Of a stretch of 64,000 bases of DNA, positions 52,781 through 62,782 are shown piece after piece. This DNA comes from Brevibacillus choshinensis. GTDB lineage: Bacteria > Bacillota > Bacilli > Brevibacillales > Brevibacillaceae. Both the position numbers and the translations under genes were made by a program. The stretch covers positions 1,251,890 through 1,315,889 of the forward strand of contig NZ_LJJB01000007.1 of the NCBI RefSeq assembly GCF_001420695.1. The letters run 5' to 3'. A model generated the notes under the pieces. The model worked only from the letters and a program-made list of their open reading frames with translations, did not search any database and was not told the origin of the DNA. Positions within the stretch are counted from its first letter, which is position 1. Every line of letters starts with the position of its first letter.

Positions 52781-52868
52781 GCGCAAGTCGAGTGCCCAAT
52801 TTTGCAACATAGCTAAATGACCCCCGAACTTAGCCTACCTTTTGGGCATAGTGTAGATGGAAATATCG

Positions 52869-52896
52869 TTGACAGGAAGGAAAAGGAAGGTATAAT
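52869..52896 (+). promoter_or_regulatory. Sigma-A promoter of the sulfate-uptake operon
   Basis: TTGACA (52869-52874), a 16-base spacer, TATAAT (52891-52896). Transcription would begin near 52903, giving a short leader. Inverted arms TGCCCAA/TTGGGCA (52794-52800, 52842-52848) lie upstream and may bind a regulator such as CymR or a CysB-like protein. Confidence 0.72.
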
Positions 52897-52956
52897 TCTA
52901 AATAGCTAAGTAATCCGATTAAATAAGTGTGAATTAAAAGGAGTGAAGAATGTTAC

Positions 52957-54033
52957 ATGAGCAAGACGCCTATCACGATCCAAGCGTTGTGGAAACAAAT
53001 CGGGTTCATCGCAATAGCAGCTGCTATCGGTGGATGCTCGGCAGCAACGAGTACGACTCCTAGTACTGGCAAAGATCAATCAACGGAGGCAGGTGCTGCT
53101 CCAGCTGTTGAGTTATTAAACGTTTCCTACGACCCTACCCGCGAGTTTTATCAGGATGTGAACAATGAATTTGCTACGGAATGGAAGCAGAAAACGGGGC
53201 AGACTGTTACGATCAAGCAATCCCATGGCGGGTCTGGGAAGCAATCTCGTTCAGTGATTGATGGCTTGGAAGCGGATGTGGTGACACTCGCGTTGGCGTA
53301 CGATATCGATGCGATGGCCGAGCGCGGATTGATTCCCGCCGATTGGCAAAAGAAGCTGCCGGACAATAGCTCACCGTACACCTCCACGATCGTCTTTCTC
53401 GTGCGTAAAGGAAATCCAAAGCAGATTAAAGATTGGGACGATTTGATCAAGCCTGGTATTTCAGTCATTACTCCGAATCCGAAAACATCTGGCGGTGCAC
53501 GTTGGAATTACTTGGCCGCATGGGGCTATGCTCTGGAAAAGAACAACCATGATGAAGCAAAAGCCAAGGAGTTCGTGACCAATCTGTTTAAAAATGTACC
53601 TGTGCTTGACTCCGGTGCGCGGGGTTCAACCACGACCTTTGTTGAGCGTGGGATTGGGGATGTCCTGATCGCATGGGAAAACGAAGCCTATCTTGCGGTC
53701 AATGAGCTGGGGAAAGACAAGTTTGAAATCGTGAACCCGTCGCTCAGTATTCTGGCTGAACCCCCAGTTACCATCGTAGACAAATATACGGATAAGCATA
53801 AGACGAGAGAAGTTGCCGATGCGTATTTGCAGTTCTTGTACAGTAAAAAAGGGCAAGAGCTGGCAGCCAAACATTCCTACCGTCCACGTGATAAAGAAGT
53901 GCTCAAAGCCCATACCCCAGCTTTTCCTGAGATCAAGCTGTACACGATTGACGAATGGTTTGGAGGATGGACAAAAGCTCAAAAAGATCATTTCTCCGAT
54001 CAAGGCATCTTCGACCAGATTTACAAGCCATAA
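52957..54033 (+). CDS. sbp: Sulfate-binding lipoprotein of the ABC importer
   Basis: 358 residues. A lipoprotein signal with lipobox AIGGC (Cys about 27) is followed by the Sbp/CysP fold: [49 protein letters not shown] and [19 protein letters not shown], which form the sulfate site. It captures sulfate or thiosulfate outside the membrane and delivers it to CysT/CysW. First gene of sbp-cysT-cysW-cysA. Confidence 0.95.
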   Translation: MSKTPITIQALWKQIGFIAIAAAIGGCSAATSTTPSTGKDQSTEAGAAPAVELLNVSYDPTREFYQDVNNEFATEWKQKTGQTVTIKQSHGGSGKQSRSVIDGLEADVVTLALAYDIDAMAERGLIPADWQKKLPDNSSPYTSTIVFLVRKGNPKQIKDWDDLIKPGISVITPNPKTSGGARWNYLAAWGYALEKNNHDEAKAKEFVTNLFKNVPVLDSGARGSTTTFVERGIGDVLIAWENEAYLAVNELGKDKFEIVNPSLSILAEPPVTIVDKYTDKHKTREVADAYLQFLYSKKGQELAAKHSYRPRDKEVLKAHTPAFPEIKLYTIDEWFGGWTKAQKDHFSDQGIFDQIYKP

Positions 54034-54063
54034 CCACTCTTAACCATCAGAGGAGTTATCTCC

Positions 54064-54900
54064 ATGAGAAAATCATTGCGCAACAGAGGGTTTCTGCCTG
54101 GCTTTGGCATGACCATGGGCTACACCATCATTTACCTAAGCCTGTTAGTGCTCATCCCTCTGTCTGTCTTGTTTTTAAAGGCCTCGACGATGAGCTGGGA
54201 ACAGTTCGTCGGAACGATCCTCGATACCAGGGTGCTCGCTTCGATCCGCGTAAGCATCTTGTCCTCCTTCTTTGCTGCCTGTGTCAACGCGGTATTTGGG
54301 GTACTCGTGGCGTGGGTGTTGGCTCGCTATCAGTTTTTTGGGAAGCGCATCATTGATGGAATCGTCGATCTTCCGTTTGCTTTGCCAACGGCAGTCGGAG
54401 GGATTGCCTTGACCTCGATTTATGCAGAGAATGGCTGGCTCGGACAGTATTTAGCCGAGTGGGGGATCAAGGTCGCGTATACTCCGTTAGGCATCTGGGT
54501 CGCCCTGACTTTTATCGGTCTACCCTTTGTGGTTCGTACGGTGCAGCCTGTCTTGCAAGACTGGGATCTCCAAATGGAGGAGGCAGCTGCCACGCTAGGC
54601 GCGACACGGTGGAGTACGTTCATTCGCGTCATTTTGCCTCATTTGCTACCTGCGATTATCACTGGATTTGCGCTCGCATTTGCTCGTGCACTGGGTGAGT
54701 ATGGCTCTGTCGTGTTTATATCTGGGAACATGCCGCTAAAGACGGAAATTGTCCCCCTGTTGATCATGACGAAGCTGGAGCAATTTGACTACGCTGGAGC
54801 AACTGCAATCGCGACGGTCATGCTGGTGGCTTCCTTCGTGATGCTGCTCATCATCAACTACCTGCAATGGAGAATCAACAAATTTGATGCCGCTCGATAG
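54064..54900 (+). CDS. cysT: Sulfate ABC transporter permease CysT (CysU)
   Basis: 278-residue integral membrane subunit with six helices. The cytoplasmic coupling loop reads EEAAATLGATRWSTFIRVILPHLLPA, the EAA motif of ABC permeases. It pairs with CysW to form the channel. ATG 54064 behind AGAGGAG, 30 bases after sbp. Confidence 0.95.
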   Translation: MRKSLRNRGFLPGFGMTMGYTIIYLSLLVLIPLSVLFLKASTMSWEQFVGTILDTRVLASIRVSILSSFFAACVNAVFGVLVAWVLARYQFFGKRIIDGIVDLPFALPTAVGGIALTSIYAENGWLGQYLAEWGIKVAYTPLGIWVALTFIGLPFVVRTVQPVLQDWDLQMEEAAATLGATRWSTFIRVILPHLLPAIITGFALAFARALGEYGSVVFISGNMPLKTEIVPLLIMTKLEQFDYAGATAIATVMLVASFVMLLIINYLQWRINKFDAAR

Positions 54901-54912
54901 GAGGTGCCATGC

Positions 54913-55782
54913 GTGAAGCATTTGACCGAGCCACGCTATATACGCTGGTTACTAATCGGCCTTGCTCTGTTATTTCTCGCGCTGTTTCTGATCTTGCCGC
55001 TCATCGCTGTGTTTACGGAAGCGTTCAAGCAGGGAGCACAAGTATTCGCTGCTTCCATCGCAGAGCCTGAGACATTGTCTGCTGTGAAACTGACATTGTT
55101 TGTTGCGGCCATCAGTGTGCCTCTCAATGTAACGTTTGGGATTGCGGCAGCCTGGGCCATCGCCAAATTTTCCTTCCGTGGTAAAAATGTGTTGCTCACC
55201 CTGATTGACCTGCCCTTTGCTGTATCGCCTGTTATCGCCGGACTTATTTTTGTCCTGTTGTTCGGGAGTCAGGGGATCTTGGGACCTTGGTTAGAGGCAA
55301 CAGACATCAAAATCATTTTCGCCGTTCCTGGCATTGTGCTGGCGACGACCTTCGTCACTTTTCCTTTCGTTGCCCGAGAATTAATACCGATCATGGAAGC
55401 GCAAGGAAAAGACGAGGAAGAGGCAGCTGTATCTCTGGGCGCAAGCGGATGGAAAACATTCCTTCGTGTGACGCTACCCAATGTGAAATGGGGACTCCTG
55501 TACGGCGTTATTTTGTGTAACGCTCGTGCGATGGGCGAGTTTGGGGCGGTATCTGTCGTCTCCGGCCACATTCGGGGAATGACCAATACGCTGCCACTGC
55601 ATGTGGAAATCTTGTATAACGAGTACCAGTTTGCTGCCGCCTTTGCCGTGGCCACACTCCTCGCTGTACTTGCGCTCGTCACGTTAATCGTCAAGAGCTT
55701 GATCGAGTGGAAGACGGAGAAACAGCACAGCGTGGAGGAAGAGCAACACCACTACGAGGGATCAGGAGAGAGAGCCGTATGA
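54913..55782 (+). CDS. cysW: Sulfate ABC transporter permease CysW
   Basis: 289 residues, six membrane helices, coupling loop [24 protein letters not shown]. The start is placed at GTG 54913, 8 bases after AGGAGG; GTG 54904 would overlap the site. It ends with an ATGA overlap with cysA. The charged tail ([20 protein letters not shown]) is cytoplasmic. Confidence 0.94.
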   Translation: MKHLTEPRYIRWLLIGLALLFLALFLILPLIAVFTEAFKQGAQVFAASIAEPETLSAVKLTLFVAAISVPLNVTFGIAAAWAIAKFSFRGKNVLLTLIDLPFAVSPVIAGLIFVLLFGSQGILGPWLEATDIKIIFAVPGIVLATTFVTFPFVARELIPIMEAQGKDEEEAAVSLGASGWKTFLRVTLPNVKWGLLYGVILCNARAMGEFGAVSVVSGHIRGMTNTLPLHVEILYNEYQFAAAFAVATLLAVLALVTLIVKSLIEWKTEKQHSVEEEQHHYEGSGERAV

Positions 55783-56891
55783 GTATAGAGGTCGTCAACA
55801 TTACCAAATCGTATAAAAACTTTACGGCGTTGAGTGACGTCAGCCTGCAAATACCCGAGGGTGAGCTGGTAGCTCTGCTGGGCCCGTCCGGATCTGGGAA
55901 AACGACCTTGCTGCGTTTAATTGCGGGTCTTGAGCAGCCAGAGCAAGGAAGTATTCTATTTAACGGGGAAGACAATACCGATCGCGACGTGCGGGAGCGG
56001 CGCGTTGGTTTTGTGTTTCAGCACTATGCTTTGTTTCGGCACATGAATATCTTTGACAACATTGCGTTTGGTTTGACAGTACGTTCACGCAAGACTCGTC
56101 CGAGCAAGCAGGAAATTCACGAACGGGTGCATTCACTTTTGAAGCTGGTGCAGCTCGAGGGACTGGCACACCGTTATCCCTCACAGCTGTCTGGTGGTCA
56201 GCGTCAACGCGTTGCCTTGGCTCGTGCACTAGCGGTAGAGCCCAAGTTTTTGCTGCTCGATGAGCCGTTTGGCGCGCTTGATACAAAGGTCAGACAGGAG
56301 CTGAGGCGGTGGCTGCGCCATTTGCACGGCAAGCTCGGCCTGACCATTTTGTTCGTCACACACGATCAGGAGGAAGCGATGGAGCTGGCGGATCAGGTAG
56401 TGGTCATGAACGAAGGCAGAGTCGAGCAGGTAGGCTCACCTGAGGAGATCTACAACCGCCCCGCCAATCCGTTTGTCTACAGCTTTCTAGGGCGCGTGAA
56501 CCTGTTTCACGGGAGAATCCGTGATGGGAAGGTACAGCTGGGCGAGGCAGAATTTGAAACACAGTGGGGGCAAAAAGCGGGAGAGTATCCAACGATCGGA
56601 TATATGAGACCGCATGATGTGGAAATCTCATTGGTCCCACAATTGGGCCAGTCTGTCAAAGCGCAAATCAGGCATATTTCGTTGCTCGGTCCGATTATAC
56701 GACTCGATCTAAAGAGGTTGGACACTGAAGAAGTGTTTGAGGCCGAGCTGACTCGCCAACGCTTTATGGAGCTGCAGCTCGAGGAGAACAGCATGGTATA
56801 CGTTACGCTGCACAATGTGTCCTTTTACGTGGATTCACAGCCTGCGATGACTCCGGCTCCCATGCTCGTACCGCTGAGAGTCAGTATGTAA
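55779..56891 (+). CDS. cysA: Sulfate ABC transporter ATP-binding protein CysA
   Basis: 370 residues. The nucleotide-binding domain has Walker A GPSGSGKT (about 34-41), the [15 protein letters not shown] signature and Walker [12 protein letters not shown], then the H-loop [13 protein letters not shown]. The C-terminal 120 residues form a TOBE-like regulatory domain ([12 protein letters not shown]). ATG 55779 overlaps the cysW stop. It powers the Sbp-CysT-CysW importer. Confidence 0.95.
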   Translation: MSIEVVNITKSYKNFTALSDVSLQIPEGELVALLGPSGSGKTTLLRLIAGLEQPEQGSILFNGEDNTDRDVRERRVGFVFQHYALFRHMNIFDNIAFGLTVRSRKTRPSKQEIHERVHSLLKLVQLEGLAHRYPSQLSGGQRQRVALARALAVEPKFLLLDEPFGALDTKVRQELRRWLRHLHGKLGLTILFVTHDQEEAMELADQVVVMNEGRVEQVGSPEEIYNRPANPFVYSFLGRVNLFHGRIRDGKVQLGEAEFETQWGQKAGEYPTIGYMRPHDVEISLVPQLGQSVKAQIRHISLLGPIIRLDLKRLDTEEVFEAELTRQRFMELQLEENSMVYVTLHNVSFYVDSQPAMTPAPMLVPLRVSM

Positions 56892-56903
56892 AGAAAACGG
56901 AAC

Positions 56904-56940
56904 GAACCGGACTGCTTTTTGAGCAATCCGGTTCTTCTTG
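56904..56940. terminator. Terminator after cysA, shared with the small minus-strand gene
   Basis: GAACCGGA (56904-56911) pairs with TCCGGTTC (56927-56934), with inner TGCT/AGCA pairing. T-rich DNA follows on the plus strand and a short T-poor tract on the minus strand. Confidence 0.75.
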
Positions 56941-56954
56941 TGTCCGATACGGCC

Positions 56955-57071
56955 TTACTCGCCGCGTTGTTTCGAACGTGTTTCTTCTTTTCCGACTGTC
57001 GTGGAAGAGCGGGTCTGCGAAGGATTCTCCTTGTTGCCCATTTCGTTTTTTACGCCGTTTTTCTTGGACAT
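56955..57071 (-). CDS. 38-residue hydrophilic protein, possibly spore-related
   Basis: An open frame from the ATG at 57071 to the TAA at 56955, too short for standard gene finding. GGTAGGGAG lies just upstream. The product is rich in Lys, Asn, Ser, Thr and Arg, with no hydrophobic segment (starts MSKKNGVKNEMGNKENPS, ends in GEETRSKQRGE-like residues). The composition recalls the very small acid-soluble spore proteins of Bacillus (SspN/SspO/Tlp type), but no family signature is certain. It sits between convergent cysA and a terminator. Confidence 0.5.
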   Translation of the reverse strand: MSKKNGVKNEMGNKENPSQTRSSTTVGKEETRSKQRGE

Positions 57072-57231
57072 TCTCCCTACCTCTTTCTTACATGCTGGAA
57101 TGGAAGTTCTGTGCTAGCTTTCCCAGATTTCCTTTCTTCTATTGATAAAAGCGGCTTTGCTTTTTGCATTATGAGGCTAACTCTGATAAGATAAGTGTTT
57201 GAACGATTCAAAAAAGGCAGGTATTGCGACG

Positions 57232-58845
57232 ATGATAAGCACTCAGAACGTGACGCTGCGCTACGGCAAGCGCGCACTGTTTGAAGATGTATCCATTAAG
57301 TTTACCCCGGGTAACTGTTACGGCCTCATCGGCGCGAACGGTGCGGGTAAGTCCACATTTGTTAAAATTCTCTCCGGAGAGATCGATCCGACCAGTGGAC
57401 ATGTCTCTATCACACCAGGCGAGCGGATTGCGGTATTGAAACAAAACCATTTCGAGTTTGACGAATTCGAAGTGTTGAAGACCGTTATCATGGGTCACAA
57501 AAGACTCTATGAGATCATGGAAGAAAAAACGGCGCTCTACATGAAAGAAGACTTCTCTGAAGCGGACGGCAACCGCGCATCCCAGCTGGAAGGGGAGTTC
57601 GAGGAACTGAACGGTTGGATGGCGGAGGCTGATGCTGCGAGCCTCTTGATCGGTCTAGGCATCACGACAGATTTGCACGACAAGCAAATGAAAGATCTGT
57701 CCGGTACTGAGAAAGTTCGCGTACTCCTGGCACAAGCGTTGTTCGGAAATCCACACGTTTTGCTTCTTGACGAGCCGACGAACCACTTGGACATCGAGTC
57801 CATTCGCTGGCTGGAAAACTTCCTGGCGGATTATGAGAACACCGTTATCGTGGTATCCCATGACCGTCACTTCCTGAACAAAGTGTGCACGCACATCGCC
57901 GATATCGACTTCGGCAAAATTCAAATGTACGTAGGGAACTACGACTTCTGGTACGAGTCCAGCCAATTGGCACTGAAAATGGTTCGTGATCAGAATAAGA
58001 AAAAAGAAGAAAAAATGAAGGAACTGCAAGAGTTTATCGCGCGTTTCTCTGCCAATGCTTCCAAGTCCAAGCAGGCGACTTCGCGTAAAAAGCTGTTGGA
58101 GAAAATTACGTTGGATGACATTCGTCCGTCCAGCCGCAAATATCCGTTCATCAACTTCAAGCCTGAGCGCGAAGCAGGGAAAAACCTGCTGCAAATTGAG
58201 GGCCTGAGCAAAACCGTCGAAGGGGAAAACCTGTTTGATAAGCTGCACCTTGCTATCAATAAAGGGGATAAGATCGCATTTGTCGGACCGAACGAGATGG
58301 CAAAAACTACGTTCTTCCAAGTTTTGATGGGTGAAGTGCAACCGGATAGCGGTACATTCGAGTGGGGCGTTACCACTTCCCAAGCGTACTTCCCAAAAGA
58401 CAATTCCGAGTACTTCGATACAACGCTCAGTCTGGTTGACTGGCTCCGTCAATACTCCAAAGAGCAAGACGAGACCTTTATTCGCGGATTCCTGGGACGC
58501 ATGCTGTTCTCTGGGGATGAAGCCCTGAAAAAAGCGAACGTTTTGTCCGGGGGAGAAAAAGTTCGTTGCATGCTGTCCAAAATGATGCTGGCAAGCGCAA
58601 ACGTCCTCATCATGGACGAACCGACGAACCACTTGGACCTCGAATCCATCACCGCATTGAACAACGGAATGATCGACTTCGAAGGCACGCTGCTGTTCGT
58701 ATCACATGACCATCAATTCGTACAAACAATCGCAAACCGCATCATTGAGTTCACGCCAAAAGGAGTCATCGACAAAATGATGACCTACGATGAATACTTG
58801 GAGAGCGATGAAATCAAGCGTCTTCGCGATGAGCACTACGCGTAA
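57232..58845 (+). CDS. ABC-F family ATPase (YkpA/YbiT-like)
   Basis: 537 residues, two ABC domains and no membrane segment, a ribosome-acting ABC-F protein. Domain 1: GANGAGKST, LSGTEKVRVLLAQAL, VLLLDEPTNHLD. The linker with its coiled, Lys-rich stretch (NKKKEEKMKELQEFIARFSANASKSKQATSRKK) follows. Domain 2: the Walker A reads GPNEMAKTT, lacking the usual glycines, then LSGGEKVRCMLSKMM and VLIMDEPTNHLD. Size and pattern match Bacillus YkpA. ATG 57232 has GGCAGGT upstream. Confidence 0.92.
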   Translation: MISTQNVTLRYGKRALFEDVSIKFTPGNCYGLIGANGAGKSTFVKILSGEIDPTSGHVSITPGERIAVLKQNHFEFDEFEVLKTVIMGHKRLYEIMEEKTALYMKEDFSEADGNRASQLEGEFEELNGWMAEADAASLLIGLGITTDLHDKQMKDLSGTEKVRVLLAQALFGNPHVLLLDEPTNHLDIESIRWLENFLADYENTVIVVSHDRHFLNKVCTHIADIDFGKIQMYVGNYDFWYESSQLALKMVRDQNKKKEEKMKELQEFIARFSANASKSKQATSRKKLLEKITLDDIRPSSRKYPFINFKPEREAGKNLLQIEGLSKTVEGENLFDKLHLAINKGDKIAFVGPNEMAKTTFFQVLMGEVQPDSGTFEWGVTTSQAYFPKDNSEYFDTTLSLVDWLRQYSKEQDETFIRGFLGRMLFSGDEALKKANVLSGGEKVRCMLSKMMLASANVLIMDEPTNHLDLESITALNNGMIDFEGTLLFVSHDHQFVQTIANRIIEFTPKGVIDKMMTYDEYLESDEIKRLRDEHYA

Positions 58846-58869
58846 GCCTACCTGCGTATGATTAGAAAA

Positions 58870-59005
58870 CTTGGCTTTGCCAAGCCTTTGTGCTGGTGAA
58901 GCACTAGTTGCACTTATACTATCTACCTTAGATTTTTAATACTTTCAGATAGTATAAAAAGCCCTTGACCACGTTGCAAAAATCGTGAGTCAAGGGCTCT
59001 TTTGT
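58870..59005. terminator. Stems and bidirectional terminator after the ABC-F gene
   Basis: CTTGGC/GCCAAG (58870-58884) and GTGCT/AGCAC (58890-58904) come first. ATACTATCT (58916-58924) and AGATAGTAT (58947-58955) form a 9-bp repeat. AGCCCTTGAC (58960-58969) with GTCAAGGGCT (58989-58998) is a strong stem flanked by T tracts on both strands. Confidence 0.75.
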
Positions 59006-59010
59006 TTTGG

Positions 59011-59196
59011 TTACGATGGTGTTTCCTCGATGAATTCTAGTTTGTGTAAAAATGCTTCTTTGCTCGTAAAAATGAGCCGTTCCTTTCTAGGGACCGTAAA
59101 ATACACCACGATGTACTGATCATCTACATATTCAACGATGCCCCGTTTTTTCGGTCGTTCGATTGTCTTCACCGATTTGTTCAACCAATCGTCCAT
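59011..59196 (-). CDS. Small conserved-looking hypothetical protein
   Basis: 61 residues from ATG 59196, with CAGGAGGAA upstream. A basic beginning (MDDWLNKSVKTIERPKKRG) leads to a small beta-barrel-like pattern (IVEYVDDQYIVVYFTVPRKERLIFTSKEAF). It could be an SH3-like or KOW-like nucleic-acid- or protein-binding module; this is speculation. It lies 38 bases after pucR-type gene and may share its transcript. Confidence 0.55.
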   Translation of the reverse strand: MDDWLNKSVKTIERPKKRGIVEYVDDQYIVVYFTVPRKERLIFTSKEAFLHKLEFIEETPS

Positions 59197-59234
59197 GCGT
59201 ACTTTCCTCCTGCTCGTTACATGCTCCCATTATA

Positions 59235-60884
59235 TCAGACTCGGGCATGACGCCCAATTGTATGTACAGTCAGCGCGATGCGAAATAACAGTTGATCCTG
59301 TCCATTCTCGGGGTGTAGTCCTGTCAACTCGCGAATGAGCTGGAGCCGATATTTAATCGTATTTTTATGGACGAAGAGTCGGGTAGCTGCATCCACATGA
59401 TTTCCGTCCGCTTGTAGAAAGACATGCAACGTTTGCAGCAGCTGTCCGTTTTTTTCTGCATCATATTGTGTAATTTTACCCAAGCATTCCTGGGCCAGCA
59501 CTTTCGCCTCAGAGTTCGGTTGCTCGGCAAAAAGAATCCGTTCGAGAGCAAGCTCACGATAATGCTGGATATGAAAGGAGGGAAAGCCCGGCGTCAAATG
59601 TGCGTAGCGATGCGCTTGCAGAGAGGTGCGTAAGCTGATTTGTGCTTCTCGATAGCTCTGAGGGATCCCTGTCCAACCGAGATGACATCGCCCGACACCA
59701 ATAGAAACGGGATAAGTTCTGTACGACGGCAGGACGCTCATCAACCAGTCGATCTGTTCTTCCACAGAAGCAGATTCTTTGGACTCTGTAGGAACGAGCA
59801 ACAAAATATGATTATCACGGTCGAGTCCAGAGAGAATACTCCGTACGGTTTTGGAAAGGGCTCTGTTGATCATTTCCAGTAGCGAATGATTCTCCTTCCA
59901 CGAGGTTATGCTCGTCTGGTCATTCACATCAACGCTGATCGCGACAGCGACATAGTGATCATGGATTTCCCAGCCTACTTCTTCGGCCCTGCGTGTAAGT
60001 ACATCCTCGGGACCCGCATGTCCACTGACAAGCCAGTGCAAAAAATCGTTGCGAAAGCGCTGATACGTCTCGCTTACTGTTCGTTGCCGCTCCATTTCGA
60101 GGGAGAGGAGAGCTGCGCTTTGCTCGATGGCGACCTTCTCCCATCCATGCAAGTCACGATGCAATTCTTTGAGCAGGATTCCGCCCTGTATGTGCTGCCC
60201 CAAATGGAGCCATCGGACATATGAGCCATTCTCGAGCGGTACGAGAGGTTGTTTTAACAAGGAAAGGGGAGACTGCTGTCCGCACTGCTTGTCAATCCAA
60301 TCGAGATCGGGAAAGAGAGCAGCTGTTGGGGAAGCCCATTTCCAGCGTAGTGAGGGGGAATAGACGCATACAGGCGTCTGAAGAATCTCCTGGAGCAGAT
60401 AAGCAAGTTCTCTTACGGGCGCACCCGACGTCAAATGCTGGTGAAATCGTTCGTAGATGGCATGGGTCTGGTCAAGCTCCGTTCGCTGCTTGTCATTGAT
60501 GTAGCGAACGACTGGGACGATCACGTCCGACCAAGCTTTTTCCATGGGAAAAGAGAGGATGGGCATTTGCTTGCGGACGGCGTGCTGGGTGACGGCGTCT
60601 GGTAGCGATTCAATATAACGTCCCAGCTTGATCGATAGGCCGGGTGTTCCTACTTCGTACAAGGAGTCGATGAGTCGAATTAAACCAGCTTCGTTCGGTT
60701 CTTTTTGGGCGATGAAAGGAAACCCGGTCGTCAAAACAAATTCTCCAGGTCGAAGCCACCTGTGTCCATCGGGTGAGTCAAAGGAAGTGACCCCCTGCAG
60801 TTCCTTGTCCAAAAAAGCCTCGCCTGCGAGCACGGCATGTTCATCAAAACCTCCGACTGCAATCAATTCGCGCACCGTGATCAT
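59235..60884 (-). CDS. PucR-family transcriptional regulator
   Basis: 549 residues from ATG 60884 (AAGGAGG upstream). The N-terminal PucR domain (about 1-125) reads MITVRELIAVGGFDEHAVLAGE and VTSFDSPDGHRWLRPGEFVLTTG. The middle is a GGDEF-like/PucR-type linker. The C-terminal helix-turn-helix (LLQTLHVFLQADGNHVDAATRLFVHKNTIKYRLQLIRELTG) is the PucR/CdaR type. Bacillus PucR controls purine catabolism. Here it is divergent from a sodium-solute symporter and an amidohydrolase, its probable targets. Confidence 0.92.
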   Translation of the reverse strand: MITVRELIAVGGFDEHAVLAGEAFLDKELQGVTSFDSPDGHRWLRPGEFVLTTGFPFIAQKEPNEAGLIRLIDSLYEVGTPGLSIKLGRYIESLPDAVTQHAVRKQMPILSFPMEKAWSDVIVPVVRYINDKQRTELDQTHAIYERFHQHLTSGAPVRELAYLLQEILQTPVCVYSPSLRWKWASPTAALFPDLDWIDKQCGQQSPLSLLKQPLVPLENGSYVRWLHLGQHIQGGILLKELHRDLHGWEKVAIEQSAALLSLEMERQRTVSETYQRFRNDFLHWLVSGHAGPEDVLTRRAEEVGWEIHDHYVAVAISVDVNDQTSITSWKENHSLLEMINRALSKTVRSILSGLDRDNHILLLVPTESKESASVEEQIDWLMSVLPSYRTYPVSIGVGRCHLGWTGIPQSYREAQISLRTSLQAHRYAHLTPGFPSFHIQHYRELALERILFAEQPNSEAKVLAQECLGKITQYDAEKNGQLLQTLHVFLQADGNHVDAATRLFVHKNTIKYRLQLIRELTGLHPENGQDQLLFRIALTVHTIGRHARV

Positions 60885-60980
60885 GCGACGCCTCCTTTTC
60901 GTTCTCGGTTTATCGTAAATGGACAAAGAGTAGACAGCTTTTCTGGTAAATCGAACAAAGGAAAAGAGCGAATCTTTCGA

Positions 60981-61023
60981 TAATCTTAGATTACATGTCC
61001 CGTTGGTATGTCTGCAATGGGAC
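60981..61023. promoter_or_regulatory. Candidate operator sites between the PucR gene and the symporter operon
   Basis: TAATC-TTA-GATTA (60981-60993) is a short perfect inverted repeat. GTCCCGTTG (60997-61005) and CAATGGGAC (61015-61023) form a 9-bp pair with one wobble. Both lie in the 165-base divergent gap. Either could bind the PucR-type regulator. Confidence 0.45.
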
Positions 61024-61049
61024 AAATTGAACAAAACAGGGGGATTTGC

Positions 61050-61253
61050 ATGAAAGCTAGAGACTGGCTGGGCGTACTTCCGTTCGTTGGGATGCTAGGA
61101 GGCATACCGTTTGTCAATCAAGTAGAACCGTATGTGCTCGGTATGCCATTTGTCCTGTTTTGGATCGTGCTGTGGGTCGTTCTGACTTCGGTCATCATGG
61201 CTATTGTGAACCGATTGGATCCCGCTACGCGAGAGGAGGAGAACAACGGATGA
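61050..61253 (+). CDS. DUF3311-like small membrane protein
   Basis: 67 residues, two membrane helices (about 9-25 and 33-52) with the conserved LPFVGMLGGIPFVNQVEPYVLGMPFVLFW pattern of DUF3311, a protein that usually precedes sodium-solute symporter genes. ATG 61050 behind CAGGGGGAT. The stop overlaps the symporter start (ATGA), so the two are co-translated. It is probably an accessory subunit. Confidence 0.83.
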   Translation: MKARDWLGVLPFVGMLGGIPFVNQVEPYVLGMPFVLFWIVLWVVLTSVIMAIVNRLDPATREEENNG

Positions 61254-62740
61254 ATATTGCCTTAATCATCATTTTTGCCGTTCTTCTGCTGGCGATTTAC
61301 TCCGGCATTCGTGCTCAAAAGGGGAAAGACATGAATATGGAGCAGTGGTCCGTTGGTGGCAGAGGATTTGGCTCTATCTTCATTTTCCTGCTCGTAGCTG
61401 GCGAGATTTACACCACCTTTACGTTCCTCGGCGGCAGTGGCTGGGCTTACTCCAAAGGGGCTCCATCCTATTACGTCCTGTCTTATATTGCTCTCGCTTA
61501 CGTGATTTCCTACTGGCTCTTGCCGCCGATCTGGCGCTATGCCAAACAGCATAGACTTGTGTCTCAATCCGATTTTTTTGTCAGCAAATACAATAGCCCG
61601 ATTCTCGGTATTTTGGTTGCGGCAGTGGGTGTCATCGCAATCATTCCGTATCTGGTCTTACAGTTTAAAGGCCTTGGCATCATCGTCTCCGAAGCATCCT
61701 ATGGTTCGATAACTCCAGCGGCAGCCGTATGGATTGGTGTGATCGGTGTCACGATCTACGTCATGATTTCGGGCATTCATGGTTCAGCGTGGACCGCAGC
61801 CATCAAAGATATTTTGATCTTCTTCGTGGTGGTCTTTATGGGTCTGTATTTGCCGTATCACTATTACGGCGGGATCCAGCCCATGTTTGAAGCGGTGGAA
61901 TCCGCCAATCCAGGGTTCCTGAAGTTTCCGGATGAAGGCTTGAGTGTCTCCTGGTACATCTCCACGGTGTTGATCACGGTTTTTGGCTTTTACATGTGGC
62001 CGCATACCTTTGGCTCTGTCTTTTCTGCAAAAAACGCGAATGTGTTTCGCAAAAATACGGTGATGCTGCCGCTTTATACGATCATGCTCCTGTTCGTGTT
62101 CTTCGTGGGTTTTACGGCGATCCTGCAAGTTCCTGGATTGAAAGGAGCGGATGGCGACCTTTCGTTGCTGCGGTTGTCTTTACAAACGTTTGATCCATGG
62201 ATCGTTGGCGTTATTGGTGCGGCTGGATTACTGACTGCACTCGTACCAGGCTCGATGCTCCTGATGACAGCGGCTACTCTGCTGGCAAAGAACGTCTACA
62301 AGGTCATGGCTCCAGACGCTTCCGAAATGCGCATTGCTCGTGTCGCCAAATTGCTGGTTCCCGTCATATCGCTGATCTCGCTGTACTTTACGTTGAGTGG
62401 AGGGGATACACTCGTTACGTTGCTACTGATGGGCTACAGCTTGGTCACACAGTTATTTCCCGCGTTACTGTTCAGTCTCCGGCCACAGCCTTGGGTGAAT
62501 AAATACGGAGCTTTCGCTGGCATTTTAGCAGGTGTGCTGATGGTGGCGTATGTCACCGTTTCCAAAGTGACGATCGCTACGGTATTTCCAGACTGGCCAG
62601 CAGCCATAAAAGATTTGAACGTCGGTGTCGTTGCCTTGCTCGTGAATATCCTCGTGATGTTTGGAGTGACGCTGGTGACCCGAATCATATTCGTACCGAG
62701 CCGACAGACAGCAACCTCAGAGGGATCATCGACGATTTAA
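61250..62740 (+). CDS. Sodium:solute symporter family transporter
   Basis: 496 residues with about 13 membrane helices. The SSS signature is seen around SVGGRGFGSIFIFLLVAGEIYTTFTFLGG and GLLTALVPGSMLLMTAATLLAKNVYK. ATG 61250 in an ATGA overlap with the DUF3311 gene. The next gene is an amidohydrolase, so the imported solute may be its substrate or an amide, urea-like or purine-derived compound. Confidence 0.92.
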   Translation: MNIALIIIFAVLLLAIYSGIRAQKGKDMNMEQWSVGGRGFGSIFIFLLVAGEIYTTFTFLGGSGWAYSKGAPSYYVLSYIALAYVISYWLLPPIWRYAKQHRLVSQSDFFVSKYNSPILGILVAAVGVIAIIPYLVLQFKGLGIIVSEASYGSITPAAAVWIGVIGVTIYVMISGIHGSAWTAAIKDILIFFVVVFMGLYLPYHYYGGIQPMFEAVESANPGFLKFPDEGLSVSWYISTVLITVFGFYMWPHTFGSVFSAKNANVFRKNTVMLPLYTIMLLFVFFVGFTAILQVPGLKGADGDLSLLRLSLQTFDPWIVGVIGAAGLLTALVPGSMLLMTAATLLAKNVYKVMAPDASEMRIARVAKLLVPVISLISLYFTLSGGDTLVTLLLMGYSLVTQLFPALLFSLRPQPWVNKYGAFAGILAGVLMVAYVTVSKVTIATVFPDWPAAIKDLNVGVVALLVNILVMFGVTLVTRIIFVPSRQTATSEGSSTI

Positions 62741-62782
62741 AAGAAAGCACAGACATTTGAAAAGGATGAAGGAGGCAATCAC

